Assembly: GCF_030345095.1 (NCBI RefSeq)
Contig: NZ_CP128360.1
Coordinates: 3,968,001-4,032,000 of the forward strand
DNA: 64,000 nt
DNA from: Solwaraspora sp. WMMA2056
Lineage (GTDB): Bacteria > Actinomycetota > Actinomycetes > Mycobacteriales > Micromonosporaceae
Direction of reading: 5' to 3'
Positions within the stretch are counted from its first letter, which is position 1. Each line of letters begins with the position of its first letter. The notes beneath the pieces were generated by a model that was not told where the DNA came from, did no database searches, and saw only the letters and a program-made list of their open reading frames with translations. The position numbers were made by a program, and so were the translations under genes. Shown piece after piece: positions 1 to 8,924 of the stretch.

Positions 1-19
1 AGCTTGAGGACGCCAGCAG

Positions 20-1231
20 ATGTCTGAACACGTTCTTGTCATGAGCCATCCGGATCACGGCCACGTCATTCCCAACCTGGCGGTGGTGACCGAGCTGGTG
101 GACCGGGGACATCGGGTCACCTATCTCACGGGTGCCCGGACGGCCTCGATCGCCGAGGCGGCGGGGGCGACCGTCGTGCAGTACGACTCGCGCTACAAAC
201 AGGCCGACTTCACCGGTGTGGCACACGATCCCCGGTATCTGCTGAACCTGTTGCTCGACGAGAGCACCGCGATGCTGCGGACCGCCGACGCCGAACTCGC
301 GGTCGATCCGCCGAGCCTGATCCTGTACGACACGTCGATTCTCTACGCCGGGCGAATCCTGGCCCGCAAGTGGCAACTGCCCGCCGTCCAGCTGATTCCG
401 ATGTTCGCCTCGAACGAGTCCTTTTCCTACTTGACCGCCATCTATGGCGGTGAGGGTGCACCGCCCGCCGGTGGACCGCCGACGCCCCCGCCGTGGCTGG
501 CCGAGTTCATGGGCCGCATCGGTGCGTTGTGCGCCGCCCACCAGGTGGCGGTGGCGCCGCAGGAACTGTGGTGGGGCGTACAGGATTTCAACCTCGTCAC
601 CATTCCCCGACAGTTCCAGTACGCGGGGGACTCCTTCGACGACCGGTTCGTGTTCGTGGGCCCGTGCGTCGGGCAGCGGGCCTTCCTCGGCGACTGGAAG
701 CCGCCGACCAGTGAGCTACCGGTGGTCCTGGTTTCCCTCGGCGCGGTCTTCAACGGGCACCCGGACTTCTTCCGCACCTGTATCTCGGCTTTCACGCAGG
801 CACCGTGGCACGCCGTGCTGACGGTCGCGGACGCGATCGACCCCGAATCGCTGGGCCCGCTGCCGTCCAACGTCGAGGTGCACCGCTGGGTGCCGCACGT
901 CACGGTGCTCGAGCACGCGTCTGCGGTGGTCACCCACGGCGGCATGGGTACGGTCATGGAGGCGCTGCTCACCGGCACCCCCATGGTCGTCGTACCGACC
1001 TCGGCCATCGACGCGGTGACCGCACGACGCCTGGACGAACTGGACCTGGGGCGCCCACTCGACCAGCAGGAGCTGACCGCGCCCCGGCTGCTGGAGCTGA
1101 TCGGGCAGGTGACCGCGGACCCGGCGATCCAGGACGGCACCCGCCGGATGCGCCAGCACGTCCGCGCCGCCGGCGGCACCCGGCGCGCCGCGGACGAGTT
1201 GGAGAACTACCTCGCCCGGCAGCGGTCATGA
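20..1231 (+). CDS. Macrolide-type (GT1) glycosyltransferase
   Basis: A 403-residue GT-B fold glycosyltransferase that probably transfers a sugar from an NDP-sugar to the cluster's product in the cytoplasm. The N-terminus has the acceptor-domain pattern HPDHGHVIPNLAVVTELVDRGH (shown here as residues 10-31). The C-terminal donor-binding motif THGGMGTVMEALLTGTP lies near residues 303-319. The length is usual for the MGT/UGT family. A GAGGA sequence stands about 8 bases before the ATG. The stop overlaps the SARP start by 4 bases (ATGA), so the two are translationally coupled. No deoxysugar biosynthesis genes are in view, so they may lie upstream of the window or the donor may be a common NDP-sugar (inference). 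Confidence 0.85.
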   Translation: MSEHVLVMSHPDHGHVIPNLAVVTELVDRGHRVTYLTGARTASIAEAAGATVVQYDSRYKQADFTGVAHDPRYLLNLLLDESTAMLRTADAELAVDPPSLILYDTSILYAGRILARKWQLPAVQLIPMFASNESFSYLTAIYGGEGAPPAGGPPTPPPWLAEFMGRIGALCAAHQVAVAPQELWWGVQDFNLVTIPRQFQYAGDSFDDRFVFVGPCVGQRAFLGDWKPPTSELPVVLVSLGAVFNGHPDFFRTCISAFTQAPWHAVLTVADAIDPESLGPLPSNVEVHRWVPHVTVLEHASAVVTHGGMGTVMEALLTGTPMVVVPTSAIDAVTARRLDELDLGRPLDQQELTAPRLLELIGQVTADPAIQDGTRRMRQHVRAAGGTRRAADELENYLARQRS

Positions 1232-2061
1232 GCGATTCGCTGGAGCTTCGGATCCTGGGGCCGCTGGTGGTCTGCAAGGGCGACGAGTCGGTCCGCATCG
1301 GTGGCCTGCGGGAACGGGCGGTGCTGGCCCGGCTCGCCCTCGACGCCAATCGGGTCGTGAGCGTCAGCAGACTGATCGCGGCGGTCTGGGCCGGTACGCC
1401 GCCGCGCAGCGCCCGGTCGCAGATCGCCATCTGCGTGTCCCGGCTCCGTGCCGCGTTGGGTGAACGGATCGGTGCCGCCGCCGCCGACGAACAGGCGATC
1501 GTGACGATGAGCCCGGGGTACCTGTTGCGGGTGGCACCCGAGCGGATCGATCTGCACCGGTTCACCGAGCTGACCGGCCGGGCCCGCGACTGCCCGGACC
1601 GTGAACTGGCCGCCGGGTTGCTGGTCCGCGCGCTGGCCCTGTGGCGGGGGACACCGTTCGAGGGGATGTGCGGGCTGCAGGCCGAGGCGGCGGCGCTGGA
1701 GGAGGCCCGCCTCGAGGCCGCCCATGCCCACGTCGATCTGGAACTCGAACTCGGTCACCACGACCGGGTCATCATGGACCTCATCCCGCTGGTGGCGGAG
1801 CATCCACTGCGGGAGCGCTCACGGGCCCAGTTGATGCTCGCGCAGTACCGGGCCGGGCGGCGGGCGGAGTCGCTGCGGACCTATCAGGAGGCGCGCCGTC
1901 ACCTGGTCGAGCAGGTCGGCCTCGAGCCCGGACCGGAACTCAAACGCCTGCACGACCAGATCCTGCGCGACGCGCCGACGTTGATGCCGGCCGCCCGTGG
2001 GCTGCGGTCCCGGGCGTACGGGCAGCCCGGCGACCTGCTGGTGCGTGAGCACGCCAGTTGA
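1228..2061 (+). CDS. SARP-family transcriptional activator
   Basis: A 277-residue Streptomyces antibiotic regulatory protein. Residues 1 to about 100 form an OmpR-like winged helix (LRILGPL start, RERAVLARLALDANRVVS). The rest is a bacterial transcriptional activation (BTAD) helical domain containing ALALWRGTPFEG and ending with VEQVGLEPGPELKRLHDQIL, a pattern characteristic of the family. It lacks the NB-ARC extension of AfsR, so it is a short SARP. It is coupled to the glycosyltransferase and faces the biosynthetic operon across the monooxygenase gene. It is the likely pathway-specific activator of this cluster. I did not find convincing direct-repeat SARP boxes by eye. Confidence 0.9.
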   Translation: MSDSLELRILGPLVVCKGDESVRIGGLRERAVLARLALDANRVVSVSRLIAAVWAGTPPRSARSQIAICVSRLRAALGERIGAAAADEQAIVTMSPGYLLRVAPERIDLHRFTELTGRARDCPDRELAAGLLVRALALWRGTPFEGMCGLQAEAAALEEARLEAAHAHVDLELELGHHDRVIMDLIPLVAEHPLRERSRAQLMLAQYRAGRRAESLRTYQEARRHLVEQVGLEPGPELKRLHDQILRDAPTLMPAARGLRSRAYGQPGDLLVREHAS

Positions 2062-2126
2062 CCGGCAGGTGACCGCGCCCTGCGCCGTCCGTCACCGACC
2101 GGCGGGTCGGCACGCCCGGTGCCCCG

Positions 2127-3752
2127 TCACCGACTGGTGGATGTCCGGTCCAGGATCCGGTCGAGCGCGTCGACCACGGCGTCGCTCGACGGCGTGGCGT
2201 CGACGCACCGCCAGGCGACGTGCCCGTCCGGCCGGATCAGGACCGCGCCCCGGGGGGAGAGTCCGTACCGATCGGCCCAGTCGGGGCCCGACAACGTCGT
2301 CGAGTCGTCCGAGGAGACCTCCACCGCGCTGATCCCGACAGCCGCCCGGCCGCTCGCCTCCTTGGCGCACTGTGCCCAGCCGCTGCCGGCCGGGGTCATC
2401 AGGGTGAACTCCGGACCGATCAGGTCGAGGGTGGACACCCGGGTGCCGGCCGTGGACAGCCACACGTGGGGTGCCCGGTGTCCCGGTCGTGCCGTCGGCA
2501 CATAGGTCCGGTACGGGTCGTCCGGCGCCGGCGGGTCGGTGCCGTCCGGGATGACGGCGGACGAGTCGTACCGGTAACCCAGGACCATGCCTTCGGCGCG
2601 GCGCCGGTCGGCCTGCCGCTGCCCGGCCTCCTGCATGGCCAGCCGCCCTTCCATCATCTCCACCGTGATCAGGGCGTTGTTCAGGCTCTCGTCGACGGTC
2701 CATTCGGCGACCGGCCGGCGTTCGTCCGGGTAGCTGTCGAGCAGCCGCGCGCCGGCAGCGTCGTGCAACGCGGCGGCGAGTTTCCAGCCCAGGTTGTGCG
2801 CGTCCTGGATGCCGCAGTTCATCCCGAAGCCGCCCTGCGGGGTGGCGACGTGCGCGGCGTCGCCGGCGAGGAAGATCGGGCCACGGCGGAACTCGTCGGC
2901 CACGATCGCCTGCTGCAGCCAGGGCATCGTACCGATGATCTCGACCGGCAGGTCCGGGATGCCGACCGCCGCCCGGACCAGGCCCAGGCAGACCTCCTCG
3001 GTGAAATCCTCGGCTCGCTGACCCAGCTCGGGCTCGTACGCGGTCTGGATGATCCAGCGACGCACGTTGTCCACCGCCTCCACCGCGCAGCCCACCTCGC
3101 CGCGGACGAAGTAGAGCGCGCCGAGCCGGTCGTGCAGCAGTTGCCGCAGGTCGGCGTCGAACATGACGCTGAGCATGTGGCCCAGGGGCGGTGGACCGGC
3201 CACCCCGATCCCCAGCGCGGCCCGGATGCCGCTGCGTCCGCCGTCGGCGGCGATCGCGTAGCGGGCCCGGACCAGTCGTCGGCCGTCGGCGGAGTCGACC
3301 ACGGCCTCGACGCCGTCGGTGACGGTCCGCAGCCGGGTCATGGTCGTGGCGAAGCGCACCTGCGCGGTGTCGTGCCCGGTGGCGAGGGCCCGCAGGATCA
3401 CCTCGAGCCGGTCCTGCGAGCAGATGTAGGTGTAGGTCGGGCTCTGGGGTGCGTCGTCGTGGATCGGTGCGACGGCCCGCTGGAAGTCCGCCGCCGTCAG
3501 CGCGGAGCCGATCCCCAGCGCGAGGCTGTCCGCGCGGGGCAGCCCGGCCTGCTCCACCGCGTCCTGAATCCCCCAGGACCGGAATATCTCCATGGTGCGC
3601 GTCGAGACGAGTCGTGCCTTGGGAAAAATGGAGGTGCCGGCGTGCTTCTCGACGAGGAGAGACGTCACTCCATGGCGCGACAGTTCGATCGAGGCGGACA
3701 GGCCGACCGGTCCTCCGCCCACAATGAGAACCTCGACGTCGACCGTATTCAT
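2127..3752 (-). CDS. FAD-dependent aromatic-type monooxygenase (PHBH/RdmE-like)
   Basis: A 541-residue flavoprotein hydroxylase of the p-hydroxybenzoate hydroxylase class. It shows the three fingerprints of the family: GGGPVG at residues 12-17 (FAD ADP moiety), a DGGRSGIR segment in the middle (FAD and NAD(P)H contact), and FLAGDAAHVATPQGGFGMN (FAD ribityl contact). A C-terminal thioredoxin-like extension (YGLSPRGAVLIRPDGHVAWR) places it with the polyketide hydroxylases of type II PKS clusters such as RdmE/PgaE. I chose the ATG immediately before the Rossmann strand; the frame stays open upstream but that part has no family similarity. It is transcribed divergently from the ketoreductase, sharing a 192-bp control region. 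Likely oxygenates the polyketide; substrate unknown. Confidence 0.87.
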   Translation of the reverse strand: MNTVDVEVLIVGGGPVGLSASIELSRHGVTSLLVEKHAGTSIFPKARLVSTRTMEIFRSWGIQDAVEQAGLPRADSLALGIGSALTAADFQRAVAPIHDDAPQSPTYTYICSQDRLEVILRALATGHDTAQVRFATTMTRLRTVTDGVEAVVDSADGRRLVRARYAIAADGGRSGIRAALGIGVAGPPPLGHMLSVMFDADLRQLLHDRLGALYFVRGEVGCAVEAVDNVRRWIIQTAYEPELGQRAEDFTEEVCLGLVRAAVGIPDLPVEIIGTMPWLQQAIVADEFRRGPIFLAGDAAHVATPQGGFGMNCGIQDAHNLGWKLAAALHDAAGARLLDSYPDERRPVAEWTVDESLNNALITVEMMEGRLAMQEAGQRQADRRRAEGMVLGYRYDSSAVIPDGTDPPAPDDPYRTYVPTARPGHRAPHVWLSTAGTRVSTLDLIGPEFTLMTPAGSGWAQCAKEASGRAAVGISAVEVSSDDSTTLSGPDWADRYGLSPRGAVLIRPDGHVAWRCVDATPSSDAVVDALDRILDRTSTSR

Positions 3753-3944
3753 GGGCCGTATCCTCCCATGGGCCTGAAGGCTCGTCAATGCGACGAAATC
3801 GCGATGATATTGACGCAATAACTTCCGGGGATACCGTGTCCTGGGTACCTGGGTCGGTGTGCGATTCGTATTACCGGCGGGGGCGGGACCCCGGTCAGGG
3901 GTCGCGCGCCGTCGTCGGTCACGACAGAGCGGGGGACAGTCGAC
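3753..3944. promoter_or_regulatory. Divergent intergenic control region between monooxygenase and PKS operon
   Basis: This 192-bp gap is the only sizeable non-coding stretch inside the cluster, and both flanking genes point away from it, so it must hold the operon promoters. A TTGACG hexamer near 3809 is a candidate -35 element, but no good -10 sits at the right distance. I found no clear SARP repeats. The role follows from position, not from a recognised motif. Confidence 0.45.
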
Positions 3945-4694
3945 ATGCTCTTCGCCGATGGCTCGGTCGCGTTGGTCACCGGCGGCTCGCGCGGCATCGG
4001 CCGGGCCGTGGCGCTGGATCTGGCCCGCGAGGGCGTCCACGTGGTGGTCAACTACTCGCGGTCCGAGAGCGACGCCAAGGAACTGGTGAGCCAGATCAGC
4101 CAGGAGGGCGGCAGCGCGGCGGCCCTGCACGCCGACGTGACCGACGAGGTCAGCGTCCGGGACATGTTCCGTGCGCTGCGGTCCGAGCACGGCCGGCTGG
4201 ACGTCCTGGTGACCAGCGCGGGCATCACCCGGGACCGGCACCTGGTGGCGATGAGCCTGGGCCAGTTCCAGGAGACCATGGACGTGAACGTGCAGGGCAC
4301 CTTCCTCAGCTGCCGCGAGGCGATGCGCATCATGCAGCACCAACGTCGCGGGGCGATCGTCACGCTCTCCTCGGCGAGCGGGCTCGACGGAGGGTTCCCC
4401 GGTCAGACCAACTACGTCGCGTCCAAGGGCGCGATCATCGCCTTCACCAAGGCGTTGGCGTACGAGGCCGCGCCGCACGGGGTGCGGGCCAACGTCGTCG
4501 CGCCCGGATTCGTGGCCACCGACATGACCCGGGTACTGCCGAGTCAGATCCGCAAGCAGTACGAGTCCCGGATCCGGTTGGGGCGGATGGCCCGGCCCGA
4601 GGAGATAGCCGGTCTGGTCACGTTTCTGGCCTCGGAAAAGGCATCGTACGTGACCGGCGAGGTTCTGGTGGCCAATGGCGGCGGTCTCGGCTGA
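3945..4694 (+). CDS. 3-oxoacyl-ACP reductase (FabG-type ketoreductase)
   Basis: A 249-residue short-chain dehydrogenase that should reduce the beta-ketoacyl-ACP with NADPH after each extension. TGGSRGIG at residues 12-19 is the cofactor glycine motif, and Tyr157/Lys161 in NYVASK form the catalytic YxxxK. The ending ASEKASYVTGEVLVANGGG is characteristic of FabG. The ATG follows a GGGGGA ribosome-binding sequence. It is the first gene of the operon reading into ACP, DH and KS. A stand-alone KR beside a KS/CLF, DH and ACP is expected in a highly reducing type II PKS, where every keto group is reduced. Primary fatty-acid FabG is an alternative, but the neighbours argue against it. Confidence 0.9.
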   Translation: MLFADGSVALVTGGSRGIGRAVALDLAREGVHVVVNYSRSESDAKELVSQISQEGGSAAALHADVTDEVSVRDMFRALRSEHGRLDVLVTSAGITRDRHLVAMSLGQFQETMDVNVQGTFLSCREAMRIMQHQRRGAIVTLSSASGLDGGFPGQTNYVASKGAIIAFTKALAYEAAPHGVRANVVAPGFVATDMTRVLPSQIRKQYESRIRLGRMARPEEIAGLVTFLASEKASYVTGEVLVANGGGLG

Positions 4695-4729
4695 GGCCAC
4701 CGCGTACCTGAAGAACAGGGAGGCTATGG

Positions 4730-5026
4730 ATGACTCTGGACGACATTCGGGCGCGTGCCGCAGCACGTCGCGAGGCGTGCGCACAGATAAAGAAAATGAT
4801 CGTCACCCGCCTGGACATTCCGATCGACCCTGACTGGATCACCGACGACCAGCCGTTGTTCGGTCGCGGACTGGAACTGGACAGCCTCGACGTCCTCGAA
4901 CTCTACGTGGCGATCGAAGCGGAGTTCGGGGTGGCGCTCTACGACAGCGATCTGGCGATCTTCGGATCGGTGTCCCGGCTGGCGGAGACGATCAATCCGG
5001 ATCTGCTGCCCGCTGCCGGGTCATGA
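4730..5026 (+). CDS. Acyl carrier protein
   Basis: A 98-residue acyl carrier protein. The attachment site for 4'-phosphopantetheine is Ser52 in LELDSLDVLEL, the usual D-S-L motif at the start of helix II. The N-terminal 20 residues are charged and longer than in primary ACPs. The following helix VLELYVAIEAEFGV is the acidic recognition helix. It overlaps the dehydratase start by 4 bases (ATGA). It should carry the growing chain between KS/CLF, KR and DH. It is the only ACP in the window. Confidence 0.9.
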   Translation: MTLDDIRARAAARREACAQIKKMIVTRLDIPIDPDWITDDQPLFGRGLELDSLDVLELYVAIEAEFGVALYDSDLAIFGSVSRLAETINPDLLPAAGS

Positions 5027-5520
5027 GGGTCCGCACCCGGCCGGCGTCCGGAAACGGGCACACCACGGCCGCGCCGGCGCTGAGCAACGACCAGATCCGG
5101 GCGTTGATCCCGCACCGCTGGCCGATGCTGCTGCTCGACCGGATCGACAGCATCGAACCGGGCACCCACGGCGTGGCGATCAAGAACGTCGCCGCGACCG
5201 AGTTGTGGTTCCAGGGTCACTTCCCGGAGGAAGCGGTCCTGCCCGGCGTCGTGGTGATCGAGGCGATGGCACAGCTCGCCGGTGCCGTCTTCGCACTCGC
5301 CGGGGCCGGCCGGATCAGCTATCTGACCGGTGTGCGGTCCATGCGGTTCCGGCGCCGGATCGTTCCCGGTGACCAGATCGTGCTCTCCGCCGAGCGGACC
5401 GCCGGCGCGGGGGGCATCAGCGAGTACCGCGTCGTCGCACGGGTCGACGACCAGGTCGCGGCGGAGGGGCTGATCACCATCACCGACCCCGCCGCAGGAA
5501 AACCAGCTGGAGAGGCTTGA
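5023..5520 (+). CDS. FabZ-type 3-hydroxyacyl-ACP dehydratase
   Basis: A 165-residue hot-dog-fold dehydratase. It carries the FabZ signature: PHRWPMLLLDRI at residues 30-41, catalytic His66 in FQGHFPEEAVLPG and catalytic Glu80 in VVVIEAMAQ. The length matches FabZ (140-170 residues). It is translationally coupled to the ACP gene through an ATGA overlap. With the ketoreductase it would convert each beta-ketone to a trans double bond, giving a polyene-type intermediate because no dedicated enoyl reductase is obvious in the operon. The ACP-DH gene pairing supports a role in the cluster rather than in housekeeping fatty-acid synthesis. Confidence 0.9.
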   Translation: MRVRTRPASGNGHTTAAPALSNDQIRALIPHRWPMLLLDRIDSIEPGTHGVAIKNVAATELWFQGHFPEEAVLPGVVVIEAMAQLAGAVFALAGAGRISYLTGVRSMRFRRRIVPGDQIVLSAERTAGAGGISEYRVVARVDDQVAAEGLITITDPAAGKPAGEA

Positions 5521-5521
5521 C

Positions 5522-6586
5522 ATGAAATCCGCACTCACCGACGTCCACCCCGACGGCACGGTCTTCGGCGAGATCGCCGACGCCGAGGTGCCGATGCGCT
5601 ACTCCACCATGGAGACCGAGTACGCGGCCATCCGGGACAGGGCCGCCGTCATCGACCTCAGCCCGGCGAGCCTCATCGAGGTACGCGGCGACGCGGCGGT
5701 GGACTTCATCCAGCGGATCCTCGCCCGCGACGTGGAGTACCTGACCGCCGAGCGGTGCATGAGCAGTCTGGTGCTCGCCGCCGACGGTCGGATCGTCGAC
5801 CAGGTGGTGGTCTGGGGCCGTGAGGACGGGATGATCCTGGAAAGCTCGTGCGGTACGGGCACCAGCCTGCTGGCGTACCTCGAGGCGCAGGAGCACGCCG
5901 GGGTCGAGATCGTCGACCGGTCGCAGGACCTCGCGATCATCGCCTTCGAGGGCCCGTACTGCTGGGGGGTCATCGGCCGGCTGATCGACGGGGAGCTCGC
6001 GGCGTTGCCGTTGGAGTCGGTGGCCGACACCACCTGGAACGGCGTGGACGTCGTCTTCGGTCGCACCGGCAGCACCGGCGAGTACGGATACAAGATCATC
6101 GTGCCGCGTACCGAGGCCGCGACGCTGTGGGGCCTGGCCGTCGAGCACGCCACCCCGGCCGGGCTCGAAGCCCTGGAACTGGCCATGTTGGAGGTCCGTC
6201 AGCCGGTGCTGCGGCACGAGGACGGTCACCGGGCCAGCGTCCTCGAGCTCGGCGCCAACTGGCTCGTCGACTTCACCAAGGAGTCCTTCGTCGGCAAGGA
6301 CGCGCTGCTGCGGGAGTTCGAGGGCGCGCCGACGGTGCGGACGGTCGGGTTCCGCTGTGGCAGCGCGCTGCCCGCCGCCGGCGCCAGCGTGTCGGCCGCC
6401 GGTGAGCAGATCGGGCACGTGGTCTACGCCACCCACAGCATCGGCATCGGCGAGACCCTCGGCCTGGCCCGGGTGTCACCCGAGTTCGCCGCGGCGGGCC
6501 TGCACCTCACCGTCGGCGACGCCGAGGCGGTCACCCTCAGCAGCCCGTACGTGACGCCCAAGAGCTGGAGCGTCCCGGTCCTCTGA
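5522..6586 (+). CDS. GcvT-like aminomethyltransferase-fold protein
   Basis: A 354-residue member of the GcvT/YgfZ folate-binding family. Visible family features are the N-terminal EYAAIRDRAAVIDLS segment, the RTGSTGEYGYKI motif near residues 180-192, and the C-terminal GIGETLGLARV/VTLSSPY barrel part. Classical GcvT moves a methylene group from a lipoyl-bound aminomethyl group to tetrahydrofolate, but no glycine-cleavage partners are present. Homologues in natural-product clusters include folate-dependent O-demethylases or C1-transfer enzymes, so a C1-transfer or demethylation step is possible. It starts one base after the dehydratase stop. Function in this pathway is not known. Confidence 0.8.
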   Translation: MKSALTDVHPDGTVFGEIADAEVPMRYSTMETEYAAIRDRAAVIDLSPASLIEVRGDAAVDFIQRILARDVEYLTAERCMSSLVLAADGRIVDQVVVWGREDGMILESSCGTGTSLLAYLEAQEHAGVEIVDRSQDLAIIAFEGPYCWGVIGRLIDGELAALPLESVADTTWNGVDVVFGRTGSTGEYGYKIIVPRTEAATLWGLAVEHATPAGLEALELAMLEVRQPVLRHEDGHRASVLELGANWLVDFTKESFVGKDALLREFEGAPTVRTVGFRCGSALPAAGASVSAAGEQIGHVVYATHSIGIGETLGLARVSPEFAAAGLHLTVGDAEAVTLSSPYVTPKSWSVPVL

Positions 6587-6623
6587 GCCAGCCGGACCGG
6601 ATCGCTTGTGAGGAGAGGACGCC

Positions 6624-8924
6624 ATGGCGCTTCCCACTGTCGTCATCACCGGCCTCGGGGTCATCTGCGCGATCGGCCGCGACCCCGACGAGTTCTGGCT
6701 GCGGCTCGCGTCGGGCACCGGGGGCATCAGCCTGATCACCGACCCCGCCTTCGCCGCGTTCGAGGCACGCCACGCCGGCCAGGTGCCCGACGAGTGGATC
6801 ACGTCGCAGTTGCTCGCCGACGAAGCGGGCCTGGACCGGACGGCGCAGTTGGCGATGGTCGCGGCGCGCCAGGCGTTGCGGCAGGCCGGTCTGGAACTGC
6901 CCAGGACCGGTCTACCTTTGTCGGCGGCCGGCCCGGACCGGTTCGGGATGGTGTTGGGCAAGTGCCAGGCCACGCCGGATCCGGCGAACAGGTACCAGCC
7001 GATGCACCGTACCGCTGATGTGGTGGCCGACCGGCTCGGCGCCCACGGCCCACGGATCCTGGTCTCCACCGCCTGCGCGGCCGGCGGCAACGCGGTCGGC
7101 CTCGCCCGCGACAAGATCATCACGGGCGAGGCGGACCTGGTGCTCGCCGGCGGCGTCGACCCGTTGCTCTTCGGCACCTACGCCGGCTTCGCCGGCCTGC
7201 ACGCGCTGAGCCCGGGAGCCTGCGCGCCGTACAGCAGATCCGACGGCCTCAACCTCGGCGAAGGCGCGGCGTTCGTCCTGGTCGAACCGTTGGAGCGGGC
7301 ACTGGCCAGGGGTGTCGAACCGCTGGCGGAGGTCGCCGGCTACGGGCTGTCCGCCGACGCCTACCACGCGACCGCCCCCGACCCCGCCGGTCGGGGCGGT
7401 GCCAGCGCGGTCCGGCGGGCGCTGGCCGACGCCGGGGTGAGCGTCGACGACGTCGACTACGTCAACGGTCACGGCACCGGTACGCCCGCCAACGACAGCA
7501 TGGAAGCCAAGGTCATGCGGGTCGTCTTCGGTGACCGGGCCGCGCGCGTGCCCACCAGTAGCATCAAGTCGTTCCTCGGGCACACCCTCGGCGCCGCCGG
7601 CGCGGTGGAGACGGTCGCCAGCGTGCTGGCGCTGCGCCACGACACCGCCCCGCCGACCATCGGCTTCGACGACGAGGCGGCGGCCCGTGAAGGGCTCGAC
7701 TTCGTCCCCAACACGGCCCGACCGATGCCGATCGACGTCGTCGTCTGCAACAACTACGCCTTCGGCGGCAACAACGCCTCGCTGGTGCTGACCACCCCCG
7801 GCCGGGCCCGCGCCGAGCAGCCCGGATACGACGCCGCCGCCCCGGTGGTGATCAGCGGACTCGGCCCGGTAACCGGCCTCGGTGTGGGCATCGACGAGCT
7901 CAGCGAGGCGATCAGCACCGGCCGCAGCGCCGTCGGGCAGCCGCCGGACCTGACCAGCCGCTCGTACGCCCCCCGCCCGGTCTGGCGGCACATGAACCAC
8001 CTGTCCCGGATGGCCATCGCCGCGTCCCGGCTGGCCTGGGAGGACGCGGCGCTGAAACTGCCCCGTAGCGCGCTCAACGACGTCGGCGTGGTCTTCGCCA
8101 CCGCCGCCGGATCCGTGGAGAGCACCGACGACTTCGACCAGAGCGTGGCCGTCGACCCGGGCCGGGCGTCGGCGCTGAGCTTCTCCAACGTCGTCCTCAA
8201 CGCCACCGGCGGGGCGGTCTGCCAGGCACTGGGCCTGCGTGGACCGACCACCACCATCTGCAACGGCGGTGCCTCGGCGTCGATCGCGCTCGACTGCGCG
8301 GTCGAGATGATCCGGTCCGGCAAGGCCGAGGTGGTGCTGGTCGTGGCCGCCGACGAAACCGCCCGGCCGGTGCCCGAGGGCAGCACGGTCTCGCCGTACG
8401 ACATCGCCGGTGACACCCCGGCGCCGGGCTCGGCGGCGGCCGCCCTGGTGGTCGAGTCCGCCGCGCACTGCGCGGCGCGCGGCGGCCGGCCCTACGCCAC
8501 CGTCGTACGGACCCGGCACGCGACCGCCGCCGGTGGCACCGAACGCGACGGCGTACGCAACAGCCTGACGACCGTGACCGCCGAGCCCGGCATCGGACTG
8601 GTGCTGGGCGCGGCGACCGGCGGAGCGCACGACGCCACCGAGGCGGCCGCGCTGCTCGACGCCCTGCCCGGGGCGCTGCTGACCACGTCCGTCGGGCAGA
8701 CCGGCGACTGTCAGGCCGCGACCGGCGCGCTGAACATCGCCCTCGGCGCCCTGGCTCTACGTGACCGCGTCGCCCCCGCCGTGACCGGTCTGCGGCGTCC
8801 GGTGGCCGGTACCGTCGAGTCCTATCTGACCAAACCGGACATGCTGCCGGCGCTGGACCGGACCCTGGTGCTCACCGCCGCGCCCGGCTCGGTACGCGGC
8901 GCCGTCCTGCTGGGGCCGGCATGA
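6624..8924 (+). CDS. Fused ketosynthase / chain-length-factor-like protein
   Basis: A single 766-residue polypeptide made of two FabF-type thiolase-fold domains. Domain 1 (about 1-392) is a complete ketosynthase with Cys151 in STACAAGGNA, His283 in NGHGTGTP and His320 in FLGHTLGAAGA. Domain 2 (about 405-766) begins PVVISGLGPVTGLG, like a new KS start. It has Gly where the active Cys should be (TTICNGGASAS) and an eroded second His motif (TSVGQTGDCQAATGA), so it should not condense and resembles a chain length factor. In known type II PKSs, KS and CLF are separate coupled genes that form a heterodimer; here one chain carries both. GGAGAGG precedes the ATG. It overlaps the nitroreductase by 4 bases. 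Confidence 0.9.
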   Translation: MALPTVVITGLGVICAIGRDPDEFWLRLASGTGGISLITDPAFAAFEARHAGQVPDEWITSQLLADEAGLDRTAQLAMVAARQALRQAGLELPRTGLPLSAAGPDRFGMVLGKCQATPDPANRYQPMHRTADVVADRLGAHGPRILVSTACAAGGNAVGLARDKIITGEADLVLAGGVDPLLFGTYAGFAGLHALSPGACAPYSRSDGLNLGEGAAFVLVEPLERALARGVEPLAEVAGYGLSADAYHATAPDPAGRGGASAVRRALADAGVSVDDVDYVNGHGTGTPANDSMEAKVMRVVFGDRAARVPTSSIKSFLGHTLGAAGAVETVASVLALRHDTAPPTIGFDDEAAAREGLDFVPNTARPMPIDVVVCNNYAFGGNNASLVLTTPGRARAEQPGYDAAAPVVISGLGPVTGLGVGIDELSEAISTGRSAVGQPPDLTSRSYAPRPVWRHMNHLSRMAIAASRLAWEDAALKLPRSALNDVGVVFATAAGSVESTDDFDQSVAVDPGRASALSFSNVVLNATGGAVCQALGLRGPTTTICNGGASASIALDCAVEMIRSGKAEVVLVVAADETARPVPEGSTVSPYDIAGDTPAPGSAAAALVVESAAHCAARGGRPYATVVRTRHATAAGGTERDGVRNSLTTVTAEPGIGLVLGAATGGAHDATEAAALLDALPGALLTTSVGQTGDCQAATGALNIALGALALRDRVAPAVTGLRRPVAGTVESYLTKPDMLPALDRTLVLTAAPGSVRGAVLLGPA

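Noticed and set aside
2220-3821. 533-residue open frame on the plus strand opposite the FAD monooxygenase
   Set aside because: It is a shadow of the monooxygenase gene; the translation is Arg/Gly/Pro-rich without any motif, while the minus strand has complete FAD motifs.
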